DNA of 64,000 bases, from the NCBI GenBank assembly GCA_030765065.1, contig CM060990.1:213133290-213197289 (forward strand). Direction: 5' to 3'. Position numbers and translations under genes: made by a program. Below the pieces are notes generated by a model. It was not told the origin of the DNA and ran no database searches. It saw only the letters and a list, made by a program, of their open reading frames with translations. The stretch is from Deroplatys truncata. Lineage: Eukaryota; Arthropoda; Insecta; Mantodea; Mantidae. Below are positions 11,170-22,079 of this stretch, piece after piece (within the stretch, counting starts at the first letter, position 1; each line of letters opens with the position of its first letter).

Positions 11170-13785
11170 ATTAAATGAAATAAGTTTTCAATTCCAAATG
11201 TAAGTTTATTGATTTTTTTATTCCTTAATTTTTTTAATCAATAATTCCATCACAACTGCTGCAATCTAACTCCAAAGGGTATATAATCAAAGGAGAGCAT
11301 TTAATTCATAACATTAATATAATGTAAACTTCTTTACAATGTCCATGCTGGCATTACCTCCACAAACATGTTTTGGAATCTTTGTCCTCATCGTCAGCAA
11401 TATGTTGATTTAGACTCTGAGAGGAAGCCATTGCCATTGAAATGATTTGCTGCCATCTTTTTGTTGGTTGAGAATTTGACATCATAAACTAGTAGCATTT
11501 CAAAGTTCAAAACTTTATGAGCATTTTTATTGTGTATATTTTCTTCCAAATTGTTAGTTCTATGAATGTTTTTCTATGTTTTACAAGCTTATTTCATGTT
11601 TTATATTGCGTTGTGTTAACAAATAATGGTGATCTACAACTATGACCAATTTTTATGTGTGCTTAAGTTTCAAATTCCTTTGCTGTTACTTCAGTCTGAT
11701 TTGTAGGTTCCTTTTTTTTTCAGTTTATACCTGGGGGTAATATTCATATTCACAGTTGACAGTAGACAGCTCATAACAAAACTGCAGTATATTCATATTC
11801 CATTCACAGTCTTATAATAAATTCAATATTCTCTTCCAACAGCATAACAAAATTGGCACCTCACAACCTCAGAAACTTGCTTAATCACTCACTAAGAGGC
11901 GCTATACCATACATAAACAAAATAAGAGTTTATCAGACCAACTGTAAAGGCTACCCAGAGGCATATATTGATAAAAATAAAGGACCCTACAAATCAAACT
12001 GAAGAAACACATAAGGAATTTGAAACTCAAGTAGACAGACAAATTGGCTGTAGCCCTCCATTTTTGGTTGAGACAGTAGCACATAAAACCAGAAAAAAGC
12101 TCACTAGAAACACCCAAAGAACTAAAAATTTGGAAGAATATCCACATAATAAAAAAAGCAAATAAAGTTTGAAATATCACCAGTTGATGACATATTCAAA
12201 GTTCTAACCAGAAGCCAGAGCCCAGATGACAGTACCATCACCTCAACAGTAATGCCTCTCTCTCCAAGCATCAGTTGAATGTTTCTGATAATGAGGATGG
12301 TCTTCAAAATGCGTTCAAATTCAATCAAAATGTCTAAATTTGTCTCATTAATACACAAATTTAGTACGTATTATAATGAACAAGTTAAAAACTGCACATA
12401 CAATACAAGACATCTATCTATATGGCCATAAAATCTTTATGTACTTTGCTTTCTGACAGGTGTGTTTTATGTATTAACAAGGAAACTAGCTATTAATTGT
12501 GGCAATGAAGGAAGTTAGTGGGAAAGTGGAGCAACATAATTAAGTATAGATGTTGTTGTAATGTGCATTAATACATCAGTGTTAAGCACATCCTGAAACA
12601 ACTGATATCAACTTGAACAATCACGTTTTAAGAAATCACCCTCAAATAAATGAAGTTGTATCTTTATTGGTGGTAAATCACAAGATGTATATAAAGATGT
12701 TATCCTACATATCATTCAGACTCTGTATAAAATTATATTAAACTTTAAATTATGTACTTGTATTATCATTACAAAGGATATATTTGGTTGCAGTGAAAAA
12801 ACTGAATTACTTCCTGAGGATATTATCATGGCCATCACCTTGGCAAAGACGTGAAGCATAAACACACCATAAATGTAATTATAGATTTATTATGAGGCTC
12901 AATTTTTTAAGTTAATTTTGGAGAAGGGAGATGCTCAAGTTCTAGCAAAAACATAAGTTGTCATGTAATTTAATTTGAACCATATTATAATTCATAATGC
13001 AATGCATACAATGTTATTAAAAGCCAGTGTCCATTTCTGGGGCATTAATAAACATTAAAGCACATGTAAACTGTCTGTATAAAATGTGCATGTTTCTGTG
13101 CTTATTTTGCAATTGGAATTGTTAAAAGGTGTCCTTGGCAAACAGAAAAAGACAATGAAATCAGTTAATGTACATAGGAGTAAGGAAAACTTCTTGTTTT
13201 TTCCTAAATATTATCCGATTGAAAGTTTTAAACAGCAATACCTGACAAAGAGTTCCATTTTACTATGCAAATTATTTTAAAATAAGTATTATTTAGGGTT
13301 TTTGAGTGTGCTCCCTTACAAACCCACCTTGGGAAATTGCCAAAACGCCACATGGCTTATTCTCTAAGTGGGAGAAAAAGTATGCTTATGTATCTGGTTT
13401 CATAGCAACTGGTACAGGCAAACATTTTAAAAAATGCAATTTTTGGCTTCATGTAAAATCAGTCATTTATCCAAAATTAATCAGATGTGTTTTTGTTATA
13501 GTTTTACTGCATATCATCATTATAGGCCTGTAAAACAAAACTTGGGCAACTATTGCAGCCGGAGATGAATTCTCCAGCATTAAGATAGTAAAAAGGATGA
13601 GAAAAGGAAGGGAATTGTTATTAAAAGTGTAATTATAAAATTAGGCATGTTTCCATTATGGTGATAGTATTTTATTTATTTGCAAAAATTCTACAACTAT
13701 TTACATCTCATATTCTTATGAGACACTCGTACATGAAGTAGATGTGGACACTTCACTCACCCAGTATAATGATAGGTGTAACATT
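11170..13785. other. A+T-rich DNA, no gene recognised
   Basis: Several 60-90 codon frames lack motifs and are not supported as genes. A 32-bp LTR-like word lies near 11333-11365. No further element ends or RNA genes were seen. Confidence 0.5.
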
Positions 13786-13789
13786 AATA

Positions 13790-15057
13790 TATGAGGATCG
13801 GCTGATAAGTCCCAGGCATCACACAGAGATGGCGCCACTAGGCCAGTTAGATGGCAGTATCGTATAGTTTTACTCCAGACTAGCTTGTATCCATAGTTAC
13901 AGGCCAATAGCTTGTTTATTTTTTGAATGACAGCATTTAAACAAGACAACTTTAGAGTTTTCATGAAAATGGAGGATTTGGAAAAACGAGCAATGATTAA
14001 ATACTTCCATTTGAAAGGCTTAACGCCTAAAGAAATCGAGGAGGAAATGGACAGTACATTGAAAGACTCTGCCCCTTCATATTCAATGATTAAAAGGTGG
14101 GTTGCTGAGTTTAAAATGGGATGTACGATCACTAGTGATGAGCCTCGCTCTGGACGCCCTGTGGAAATCACAACTCCAGAGATGATTGAAAAAATTCATC
14201 GTTTAGTTCTGGAAGACCGCAGATTAAAGTTGTTTGAGATAGCAGAGGCTGTAAACGTATCATAAGAATGTGCAGGTAATATTTTAAGTAAAGTTTTGGG
14301 CTTTTACAAGGTCTGTGCGAGATGGGTGCCACGTTTGTTGACACCTGATCAAAAGTTGCATAGAAAAACTGTTTCTGTTAAGAATGTGGAGCTCTACCAT
14401 AAAAATCCCAATGAATTTTTGAGACAGCTTATTACCATGGATGAATCACTACACTCCAGAAAGTAAATCACAGTCAAAACAGTGGAATGCGCCAGGTGAA
14501 CCAACTCCAAAAAAGGCTAAGTCAATTTTGTCAGCTAACAAGGTTATGGCGAGTGTTTTCTGGGATGCACAGGAAATTATTTTTATTGATTACTGGAAAA
14601 GGGTAAAAGTATCACTGGTGACTACTATGCAAGCTTACTGCAACATTTGAGTGATGAAGTGAAAAGACAAAGACCTCATTTGACAAAAACAAAATCTTGT
14701 TTCATCACGACAATGCTCTGGCCCATCGTTCAGTCATTGCAATGGGGAAAATTTGCGAATTAAAGTTCAAATTGCTTGAACATCCACCCTATTCGCCAGA
14801 TCTATCACCCAGTGACTACCACCTGTTCCCTAATATTTCTTGGAGGACGAAGATTTCACAGCAACGAGGAGGCACATTGCTGCGGTTAACAGCTATTTTG
14901 AGGACCTTGATAAATGCACTACAGAGATGGTTTAATTAAATTATAACACTGGTATGACAAATGTATTAACCTTTTTGGAGATTATGTTGAGAAATAAAAA
15001 AAAAATGTAAATGTTGTTTTCATTGAGAGGCCCGGGACTTATCAGCTGACCCTTGTA
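13790..15057 (+). mobile_element. mariner transposon
   Basis: About 1.27 kb, the normal mariner length. Imperfect inverted repeats of about 28 bp: the left reads GAGGATCGGCTGATAAGTCC and the right ends with its inverse (ACTTATCAGCTGACCCTTGTA). TA dinucleotides sit at both boundaries. The transposase remnant fills the interior. It lies just upstream of a LINE RNase H fragment, possibly inserted next to or within that LINE. Confidence 0.9.
13963..14997 (+). pseudogene. mariner transposase (DD34D) remnant
   Basis: The N-terminal frame to 14265 begins MKMEDLEKRAMIKYFHLKGL and holds the helix-turn-helix half with SYSMIKRWVAEFKMG and PRSGRPVEITT. An in-frame TAA after NVS interrupts it, and the same frame then continues through ECAGNILSKVLGF and the first catalytic block LITMDES (about 14430). 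A frameshift leads to YTPESKSQSKQW, SANKVMASVFWDAQ and IFIDYW. Another shift leads to FHHDNALAHRSVI, with the second Asp, and HPPYSPDLSPSDYHLFPN, with the third. The end is in a further frame (GDYVEK then stop, 14997). All three Asp residues are still readable, so inactivation came from about four breaks. The start at 13963 fits the usual mariner N-terminus better than the upstream ATG at 13927. Confidence 0.93.
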
Positions 15058-15059
15058 AA

Positions 15060-15860
15060 TAAGAGATTATTAGATGTTAACATCATATGTGATTCAACCA
15101 CAGTAATATATACCGATGGTTCAGAATGCTTGGAAGATGATTCAGTAGGTGCTGCCTTCTATATTGAAAATCTCATTTCAAAAACCTTCAAACTACCATG
15201 TTCTACATCTGTATTTAATGCTGAAATGTTTGCTATTAAACAGGCTATTCTTTATGAAACTCAGAGTTTTCTAAAGAGTTTAATAACATTAACAGATTAT
15301 CTTTCAGCTTTAGAATCAGTTTATTACTATTCCAATTATAACTGACACTTACTGAATATAAAGTACTTAATATTCAATAACAAATATAACATATGTCAAA
15401 TTCTTTTGGATCCCTGAAAATTAAGAACATTACAGGCAATGAAATGGTAGATAAATTAGCAAAATTTAAGTAGAGAAAAAGGATAATTCTTTGACTGCGG
15501 TTTTCCATATACTTATATTTCAAGACATTAACAAAAATAAATGGTTAATAAATGGCAAGGAAAATGAGATCAACTAAATGCTGCAAAACCTCTTAAGTAC
15601 TACAATATTCAGAAAATTACATAAAATATTCCCTGGTTCTATCATGTTAATCTTCCTATAAAGGTAACAGTTACTATTCTTAGTCTCACTAGGGCACATA
15701 TCCACACCCGAACAAATACACAGAATTTAAATTAAAAATTATTCCTACTGTGATTGTTGAGAGAAGGGTTCATAAATTATTTATTTTTGACTGTCCTAAT
15801 GTGTAAAACGGGCTCTAATCCAAGTTAATTAAAAACCATTTTGAAACCCCCAAACTATAC
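15060..15860 (+). pseudogene. LINE 3' fragment: RNase H domain and C-terminal zinc knuckle
   Basis: YTDGSECLEDDSVGAAFYIE gives the first RNase H Asp (about 15113), FNAEMFAIKQAILYE the Glu, LTDYLSALESVYYY the second Asp, and after stops GNEMVDKLAKF (about 15435-15468) the last Asp. This D-E-D-D order with TDGS and NE.VDKLAK is the RNase H that trails the reverse transcriptase in I/R1-type LINEs. Further on, IT.LS.TRAHIHTRTNT-like words and a CDC...FDCPN-like pattern (about 15740-15800) fit the C-terminal zinc knuckle. Multiple stops. The RT part is not present upstream; the mariner sits there instead. Confidence 0.72.
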
Positions 15861-16074
15861 AATCTTTGTTAAGCAAATCATCTCCAGAAGTTGTAATATA
15901 TTTAGATTTCTTTCAAAATGTAAAATTAAAATTTAATGTAAAATATATACAGTGTGATTGTCCGGGTTACACATATAATAATATAAAATTTGATGACTTG
16001 AGAAGTAATTGAGATATTTATTGGCACTTTGTTTCTACAAGTAGGGTAACTCAAAATGTTTTTGTACACACCTA

Positions 16075-17095
16075 TACACCTTGATATGTGAACCATTAGT
16101 GGCACAACAGACATCCAATCTGTATTCCATTTCTCTTCAAGTGTTTTGCAGCACTGTAGGTGTAACATTTGCGATAGCTGCATGAATGCGATGGCGCAGA
16201 TCGGGTAGATCACGAACTAGTGTCTAGTACACTTAATTATTGATAAACCTTGACAGAAACAAATCAAGTGTCGTAATATCTGGGCTTTTAGGGGGCCAAG
16301 CAATCGATGGACTACCTCTCCCAATCCAGCTATCTGAGAACTCATGATCCAAGAACTCCTCACAATTTCCGCACAATGGCATGGTGCGCCATTTTGTTAA
16401 AAGATCACATCACAAGGAAGTTGTGGCACAGCATACAGCTCTAACATGTCTAGGTACCTCGTTGCATTAACTGTAGGCTCCACGAAGAAAGATGGGCCTA
16501 TAACCCTGTCCAACAATCCACACCACACCACACCACACCACACATTCACTTTCGGAGAGTCACGTTCGTACTCCTATCACTACGTGGGGGTGTTCAGTTC
16601 CCCATATGCGGCAATTGTACTTGTTTAACGCGCCAGAAGTGTGGAATCTAGCCTCGTCCGAGAAACAGACCAAATTGAGGAATGCCTGGTTTTCATCAAT
16701 TTTTGCCGGAATTGTCTCCGCCAATGCCTTCCGTCGCGGCCTCTCCTCAGGTTTGATTTTGTGACGAAGCTGCAGTTTGTATGCCCGTAGGCGCAACCTT
16801 TTATGGACGACATCGTGAGTGTCGAACGAGGTAACTGTAACCCTACTTGCTTGCCGGATTGACTTACGAGGGCTCCGCTGGAAGGACGTACGGATTAATT
16901 CAACAGTAGCCTCTGGAACTGCGTGATTGGCGTGGCGGCCCGACATCGAAAGCAAACTCCCAGTTTCTCGAAGGCGCCTATCCCATTTTTCATTGTTACG
17001 TAAGTGGGTACATCGTCAGTTGACCACAGTCCATACTCTCGCCGAAAACGACGTTGTACCAGTATAACAGATTTTAGCTCCGCGAGAGAAAGCAC
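16075..17095 (-). pseudogene. DDE transposase remnant (helix-turn-helix plus DDE_3-like)
   Basis: The frame from 17095 opens MLSLAELKSVILVQRRFRRE, the helix-turn-helix domain. After a shift the frame to 16560 holds TSFQRSPRKSIRQASR, VVHKRLRLRAYKLQ and the first catalytic block NLVCFSDEARFHTSGALNK with IWGTEHPH. A further shift gives NVWCGVVWCGLL, expanded by a (CCACA)n-type run at 16519-16542, then FFVEPTVNATRYLDMLELY. At the second catalytic site the minus strand reads stop-QNGAPCHCAEIVR, so Asp is Asn. The remainder to about 16075 is heavily decayed. Family by motif order; not functional. Confidence 0.85.
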
Positions 17096-17114
17096 ACAGG
17101 AACACCTTCTGCTG

Positions 17115-17400
17115 TAAAAAAATTGAGTTTTATTTATGGACGCTCTTCAACTGCTGTGGTCCTTAGCGTCCCATTCTATATTGGGCGTGAAAGACCGGAA
17201 ATTTTGCTCAGAGGAGTCTTTATCAGCTTGAGGTTCTTTTACGTGCCGTAAATCTATAACACGGGACCATTGGCTCTATTTCCCTTCTGAAGGAAGCATG
17301 CTAAGAATTTTTACGACCGAAAAAATCCATCGCCTTCCGCAGGATATGAACCCGCGATCTAGGGAACTAGAGGCTAGCATGTAACCACTACACCACAGAG
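17115..17400 (-). repeat. tRNA-derived SINE, family A (minus copy)
   Basis: Nearly full-length inverse of the SINE at 33987-34270. On the minus strand: TGGTGTAGTGGTTACATGC (A box), GCGGGTTCATATCCTG (B box), then the body word GGCACGTAAAAGAACCTCAA and GTCTTTCACGCCCAATATA, ending ATAAATAAAACTCAATTTTT. It interrupts the 5' flank of the surrounding transposon. Confidence 0.88.
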
Positions 17401-17602
17401 TACGACGGAGTCCACATGGCTACTGACGCGCGTTTTCGTGAACAAGGCAGTTATGCGCATGCGCACGCGGTACCATCTGACGCAAACACAAAAACATTTT
17501 GAGTTACCATACTTGTAGAAGCAAACTGCCAATAAATAACTCAATTACTTCTCAAGTTATTACATTTCATATTATTAATATTTAACCTGGATGCGTGTGT
17601 GT

Positions 17603-17605
<3 letters not shown>

Positions 17606-17655
<50 letters not shown>
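17606..17655. repeat. (CT)n microsatellite
   Basis: About 25 CT units preceded by a short GT run, directly abutting the end of the transposon at 15950-17600. Confidence 0.97.
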
Positions 17656-17656
<1 letters not shown>

Positions 17657-17772
17657 TATATATGTTTAAAATCTCATGTTTGATAGTGGACTGTTTCATT
17701 GCATAATTGAATATGATTGTAACTATGTAACTTATATTTTTAAATGTATATGTATGTTAATTTATTCATATA

Positions 17773-19426
17773 CAGGATGTTTAAAAAAAAAGTGTCTGAT
17801 ATTGCAACAGGAGGTGGGACTGGCCATAACTAGAATAAATGTTTCTATGATTATATGCCCGGAAACAAAAACCTGTGAAGATATGGGCCAATTTACTTGT
17901 GTTGAGTATTTACACTTCAGACAATGGACTTCATCCAACAAGCTAATTCTAGTTAACACTTTGTCACAAACGTTTAACAGTACAATTGTCGGGTAAACAT
18001 CCATAAACACCAAACAGGAGTTGTGATGATTTCTGCCATTCTGCCCTCTGATAATATCTGCATTTTATGTTGATACTGCTACAAGAGATGCTCCACGTGG
18101 TTACCATGCATTCTTATACACACTTCAGCTCTTCATCTTAAAGAATCCCAAACTCTTTCGATCACACCTGGCTGATCTCGGATTTGAGCACATGCATTGG
18201 TCACACGCTCTTGTAACATTGTCAATGAGTTTTGGCATACACTAATGTCTTTAAATGTCCCCATAGCTAGAAATCCAATGAATTGAGGCCCAGTGAACAG
18301 GGGGGCCATGCTACTAGACCTCCTCGAACAATACATCATTCATTAAAACTTTGGTTTAAGTATTGTTGCACAATGCATAGAAAATGGAGTGGTGCCCCAT
18401 CATGCATAAACCACATGTGTTGTCTTTCTACAAGCACAATGTCCTCAAAACATATGGGTAATTCATCGCGCACGAATTAATGATACACAGCACCTGTTAA
18501 TCTGTTCGGTAACATGTATGGCCCTAGGAGTCTGTCACCCACAGTACCTGACCACACATTGATACTAAAATGATCCTGATGCCTCACCCCCATGACTGCT
18601 CAAGGATTTGCATCTCCTGTGTGCATGGGTGGGTGTGTGTGTATTTACTATGCCATTTCTGGTGAATCCTGCCTCATCCGTAAATAAAATGCAGGCTGTA
18701 AATTGCAAATCCTCAGCACTTTGGCATAGAAGCCATTGACAGAATTGTGATCTGGCATGGTGGTCAGGTAGCCTAAGAGCTTGCACATGTTGAGTATGGT
18801 AAGGATACAGTAACTGCTCATGCAGAACAAACCTAGCAAGAACATGGTTGATACCTTCAGCAGTTGTAATTCTTCACATACTTGTTTGAGGATAACCTTC
18901 TTGCAACAGCCGTTCCTCCATTTCCGGCATGTGAACATTATGAGGTCTACCGTGATCCATTGTCCTGACTGCAAATGATCTCGTTTCTGCAAGTCGTTGG
19001 GAGTAGCCTAGCAAAAAGCTTTTTTGATGTAATGGAGCATTGTGGATGTCTTGATATGTACATGATATGGGCCTATTCTTGACTACCATTGGATAACCTA
19101 TAGCAGAAAACCATGCCTGTCATTTCCCTCATGGAATAGTACGACTTCATTTCATTGTTTACATTGTCCACACAGCACAGAATCACTAATCTTGTTTGGG
19201 TACCTCACTGCAATGCAAGCACAACCTCATATGATTGAAAATTAGACATGTGCAATGACCTTCAACAGAAAGATAGCCTACACCACTGAATACTACTCAT
19301 ATGCAACACGAGTAAAATGCTCATATCTCAACAGGTATTTGTTTCCAGACATATAATTATAGAAACATTTATTCTAGTTCTGACCAATCCTGTTGCAATG
19401 TCAGACCCTTTTTTTTAATCACCCAG
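17773..19426 (-). mobile_element. Tc1/mariner-type element with about 150-bp inverted repeats
   Basis: 1654 bp with TA at 17771-17772 and 19427-19428. The ends are inverted copies: CAGGATGTTTAAAAAAAAAG at the left, the inverse of the right end TTTTTTTTAATCACCCAG. Matching continues through TTGCAACAGGAGGTG and the AGAATAAATGTTTCTATGAT / ATAGAAACATTTATTCT block. The single transposase remnant is on the minus strand. Confidence 0.9.
18075..19135 (-). pseudogene. DDE transposase remnant (DUF4817-like helix-turn-helix)
   Basis: From the right: MVVKNRPISCTYQDIHNAPL, then RLAETRSFAVRTMDHGRPHN and MPEMEERLLQEGYPQTSM, the N-terminal DNA-binding region. Next LLYPYHTQHVQALRLPDHHA, ARSQFCQWLLCQSAED and the first catalytic block ACILFTDEAGFTRNG with Asp intact. 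After shifts the second block reads HVWFMHDGAPLHFLCIV (about 18410), and the third LDFLAMGTFKDISVCQ (about 18250), followed by RVTNACAQIRDQPGVIERVW and HGNHVEHLL before the stop near 18075. All three catalytic Asp seem retained; the damage is frameshifts and stops plus a short GT-rich expansion near 18630. It is the best-preserved catalytic triad among the four long-TIR copies here. Confidence 0.88.
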
Positions 19427-19597
19427 TATTTCTATTTGTTTAAGTTTGGTTGTATATGTTGTAAATGGACGAAATATTCCTTATAATAGAATGAAGTCTA
19501 ACTAAAAAAATAAACAATAATAAAGAAGAAGACTTTTAGTTAATTGTATGAGGAAACACTTTAACATCAGTTTAAAGTAAGAGCATTTGAATTCCTA

Positions 19598-19815
19598 TAC
19601 AGGATGTATCATAATAACTATTCCTAATTTTCAGATTCATAGAGGTCATGAAAATATTTTCTTAATAAAGTAGTGTGTTGGGAATGTTTTGTTTTTAATA
19701 TGATTTCTTATATGTCACACTAATTACTTCATATCTTAAGCTTTCGAATTTTAGTATAATGCCTTTAAGAAATTCAAACAGGATTTCAGCTTGTATTGTT
19801 TTCACAGGTAATATA
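19598..19815 (+). other. Solitary transposon terminus-like sequence
   Basis: Starts TACAGGATGTATCATAATAA at 19600, closely like the left ends of the two neighbouring long-TIR elements, and continues with ATTCCTAATTTTCAGATTCA. No inverse partner was found nearby. It may be the end of a truncated relative into which, or beside which, the next element inserted. Confidence 0.35.
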
Positions 19816-20501
19816 CAGGTGATTGGAAAGTCAACACCTATTTTTAATATAAAATATTTCAAGCAGCAAACAGCTTATCATAGTTTTATTTTCATTTGAT
19901 ACATTGTTAGGGTGTACCATTTGGGTTAGTGAGTTACATTTCGACGTATGCACCCGCGCTGTCTACACATTTCTGGAATATTTTTGGAACAGTGTCCATG
20001 GATTTTCTTAGCATCTCAAGTAGCACATTTGCATAAACTTCACAAATTTTTTGTTCAAGACTGTCCACTTTCCCTGGCAGCTTCTCTTGTTGACTTTGTA
20101 GGACTTTGTTGAAACATCTTACAAACAACATTCACACTGTCTTGAGATTTGGATGTCAAGGGTCTTTTAGATTGACATGCATCTTTCACACTACCAGTTG
20201 TCATTAATTTCATAAGACAGTTTTATATTGTCTTCAGGTTAAGCGATACATTCCTACCTCACTCTTGCCTCCACCATCTCTGAACCTGCACCACTGACCT
20301 CCACACTATATACCTGGTGGCAATCTTAGCTCTCTTACCTACACTGAGTACACCAGCCAGTGTTTCGTTTTCACTCAATCAGCCTCTGAAATAAGCAATG
20401 GTAAACCTCTTAGTAGTCAAAATTATTTACATGCCAAAGAGCTAATATAGTTTCTCAGATAATCTAATCTAACAATAGGTATTGACTTTCCAACGACTCT
20501 G
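19816..20501 (-). mobile_element. Internally deleted (MITE-like) Tc1/mariner-type element
   Basis: 686 bp flanked by TA (19814-19815, 20502-20503). The ends are inverted copies of about 30 bp: CAGGTGATTGGAAAGTCAAC at the left and the inverse of GTATTGACTTTCCAACGACTCTG at the right. The interior holds only the two ends of a transposase gene on the minus strand. Confidence 0.88.
19934..20400 (-). pseudogene. Transposase with deleted catalytic core
   Basis: The minus strand gives helix-turn-helix words in shifting frames: KRAKIATRY-like near 20330, then LMTTGSVKDACQSKRPLTSK (about 20205-20150), FQQSPTKSTREAARESGQ, and then directly the family C-terminus ending CVDSAGAYVEM with the stop at 19934. 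Roughly 200 residues that would carry the DDE catalytic core are missing, so the N-terminal domain is joined to the last 50 residues. This is how non-autonomous derivatives arise. Confidence 0.8.
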
Positions 20502-21144
20502 TATATCAATGTACTGTGTATCTAAACTGCGTGCCATAAACAAATATGCAGCAGATGCACACTCAACTCTATTGTATGCCTGGCCAAAAATGTTTCCAAC
20601 CTTATAATCCACAAACGGTTTCAGGTGAATCTCATCCATTATGAGGAAAACAGTTTTATCCTCTTCGCTTAATAATTCAGCCTATATTAGCCAAATATCC
20701 CAGAAAATTTGCAGAGTCCTGCTCAGTTATTGGTACTGTGGACAGGCTATTCATTACTCAAGACAAAGTAACTGGACATGGCGTTAACAAAGTACTACTC
20801 TTTAAAAACTTGTATCGATGAGGTGAGATGGAATGTACCAGAGACCAGAAAACTATGGCTTCCCACGAATAACTTGCCGCTGACTTTTGACATGTTAAAC
20901 TAAGAAACCTGCTCTTTCATAAATTAAATTGGTTCTTTTTTCTCTGCAAACTTTATAAATTTGTTAAAGCATCCTCTATTAGTCCATGGTATTGTCAGTG
21001 AGTTCATTTTGACCCCGATTGCTGAAATTCAGACAAAGATTATAAGAAGTGATCCTACTTGATTAGTGTTACTGGCAGCTTCATCTTTCCCATCCGGTGC
21101 AATTCAGCATCATTTACAAAAGCTGATAGAACCAGAGTAAAGGC

Positions 21145-21450
21145 TGGCCTCATAAATCAGTCAATAGAGCACCTGCCTGCTGTGCGAGGGGTCCCAGGTT
21201 TGATTCCCGGCTGGGGGCTAGGAATTTTTCTCTAGCTGGGATTATTCTTTATCTTCCCCAGATTCTGGAAGTATGAATAGGAATGTGAATGTGTGTGTGA
21301 TCTAATGAAAAAACCCAAAGTTTACCAGTAACCCAATGACAAATGAATACGAGTTAACACCATTGCCTAAGCAATAATATGTTGCAAATAAAATGCCACT
21401 GATAAGATCATTGCAGTTAAAGGTGGGGTATAAATGAAACTAAAAAAAAT
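21145..21450 (+). repeat. tRNA-derived SINE, family B
   Basis: A-box-like ATCAGTCAATAGAGCACC and B-box GGTTTGATTCCCGG about 40 bp apart, followed by a body with GGGGCTAGGAATTTTTCTCT and an A-rich tail AACTAAAAAAAATAC. It lies inside the P-like transposase remnant, so it inserted after that gene arrived. Confidence 0.8.
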
Positions 21451-21701
21451 ACAAAACAGAGTAACATGCAACTTTTGGCACTGGACTATCCCTCGCTAAA
21501 ATAAAATATATACCTCTGTCTTTTTTAATAATAACCCAATCATCATTTGGTTCACAGCAAGCAATCTTCTTAAGTAGTTCCTCTGCAGTACAAAATGTGG
21601 TTTTCTTGATATGCTCTTTTGGGTCCTCTCTTGAAGTAGAGGGCTTTGACAAATAGGAAGGACACCCAGGCAAAAGAGAAGCAGCAACCACAAAAACCAA
21701 A

Positions 21702-21715
21702 ACAACAACAACAAC

Positions 21716-21766
<51 letters not shown>
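21702..21766. repeat. (AAC)n/(AAT)n microsatellite
   Basis: Short AAC run followed by about 16 AAT units. Poly-Ile and poly-Leu ORFs across it are artefacts. Confidence 0.97.
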
Positions 21767-21767
<1 letters not shown>

Positions 21768-21884
21768 TATTTTGTTTTAACAAGAAGAATCACATTTGCA
21801 GATCAGAGCAGTGAATATGAGTGTATATTAAGGAAATTCAATAAAGCTTAACAACGCACGTGATAAAATTTGTAAATGGTTGGT

Positions 21885-22075
21885 TGATTGTGAAATTTAA
21901 TGGCATTCTTTCACATCTCTTGGTCATTAGCATCCCATTCTACTTAGGATATGCAAAATGTCAGTAAACTTTTACTCAAGGGGCCTTTTTTTTCAGGCTT
22001 GAGGGTTTTTAGTGCCTTAAATGTATGAGATGGGATCCACGGCTTCACTTCCCTTCCAGAAGCAAACCAACTTGC
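21885..22075 (-). repeat. Decayed SINE, family A (minus copy)
   Basis: The same order of words as the 17115-17400 copy: AGCATCCCATTCTACTTAGG, the GAGGGTTTTTAGTGCC block, and ACGGCTTCACTTCCCTTC. More diverged, with the tRNA-like head missing on the right. Confidence 0.7.
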
Positions 22076-22079
22076 TCAG

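Larger units (their letters stand above)
15950..17600 (-). mobile_element. Tc1/mariner-type element with about 110-bp inverted repeats, carrying a SINE
   Basis: Left and right ends are inverted copies over about 110 bp or more: the left has GACTTGAGAAGTAATTGAG and ACAAGTAGGGTAACTCAAAA; the right has CTCAATTACTTCTCAAGT and TTTTGAGTTACC. TA precedes the left end at 15948-15949. The right end runs into a GT/CT microsatellite, so its exact limit is blurred. A SINE (17115-17400) sits between the right inverted repeat and the transposase start. Confidence 0.82.
20515..21793 (-). pseudogene. P-element/THAP9-like transposase remnant, split by a SINE
   Basis: The upstream part (21793-21440) reads CPSYLSKPSTSREDPKEH, then AEELLKKIACCEPNDDWVII and ARDSPVPKVACYSVLY. 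After the SINE (21145-21450) the frame resumes with FVNDAELHRMGKMKLPVTLI, LSEFQQSGSK, then WSLVHSISPHRYKFLKSSTL, NSLSTVPITEQDSANFLGYL and the catalytic-region block FLIMDEIHLKPFVDYKVGNI followed by FGQAYNRVECASAAYLFMAR, ending near 20515. The DEIHLK block is the first catalytic Asp region of P-type RNase H-fold transposases. The N-terminal THAP zinc finger and everything after AYLFMARSLDTQ are missing. Several stops. The right edge abuts an (AAC/AAT)n microsatellite and the left edge a small transposon. Confidence 0.82.

Noticed and set aside
21440-21793. Membrane-like poly-Ile/poly-Leu proteins
   Set aside because: The hydrophobic run is translated (AAT)n microsatellite; only the part left of it is real P-like transposase text.
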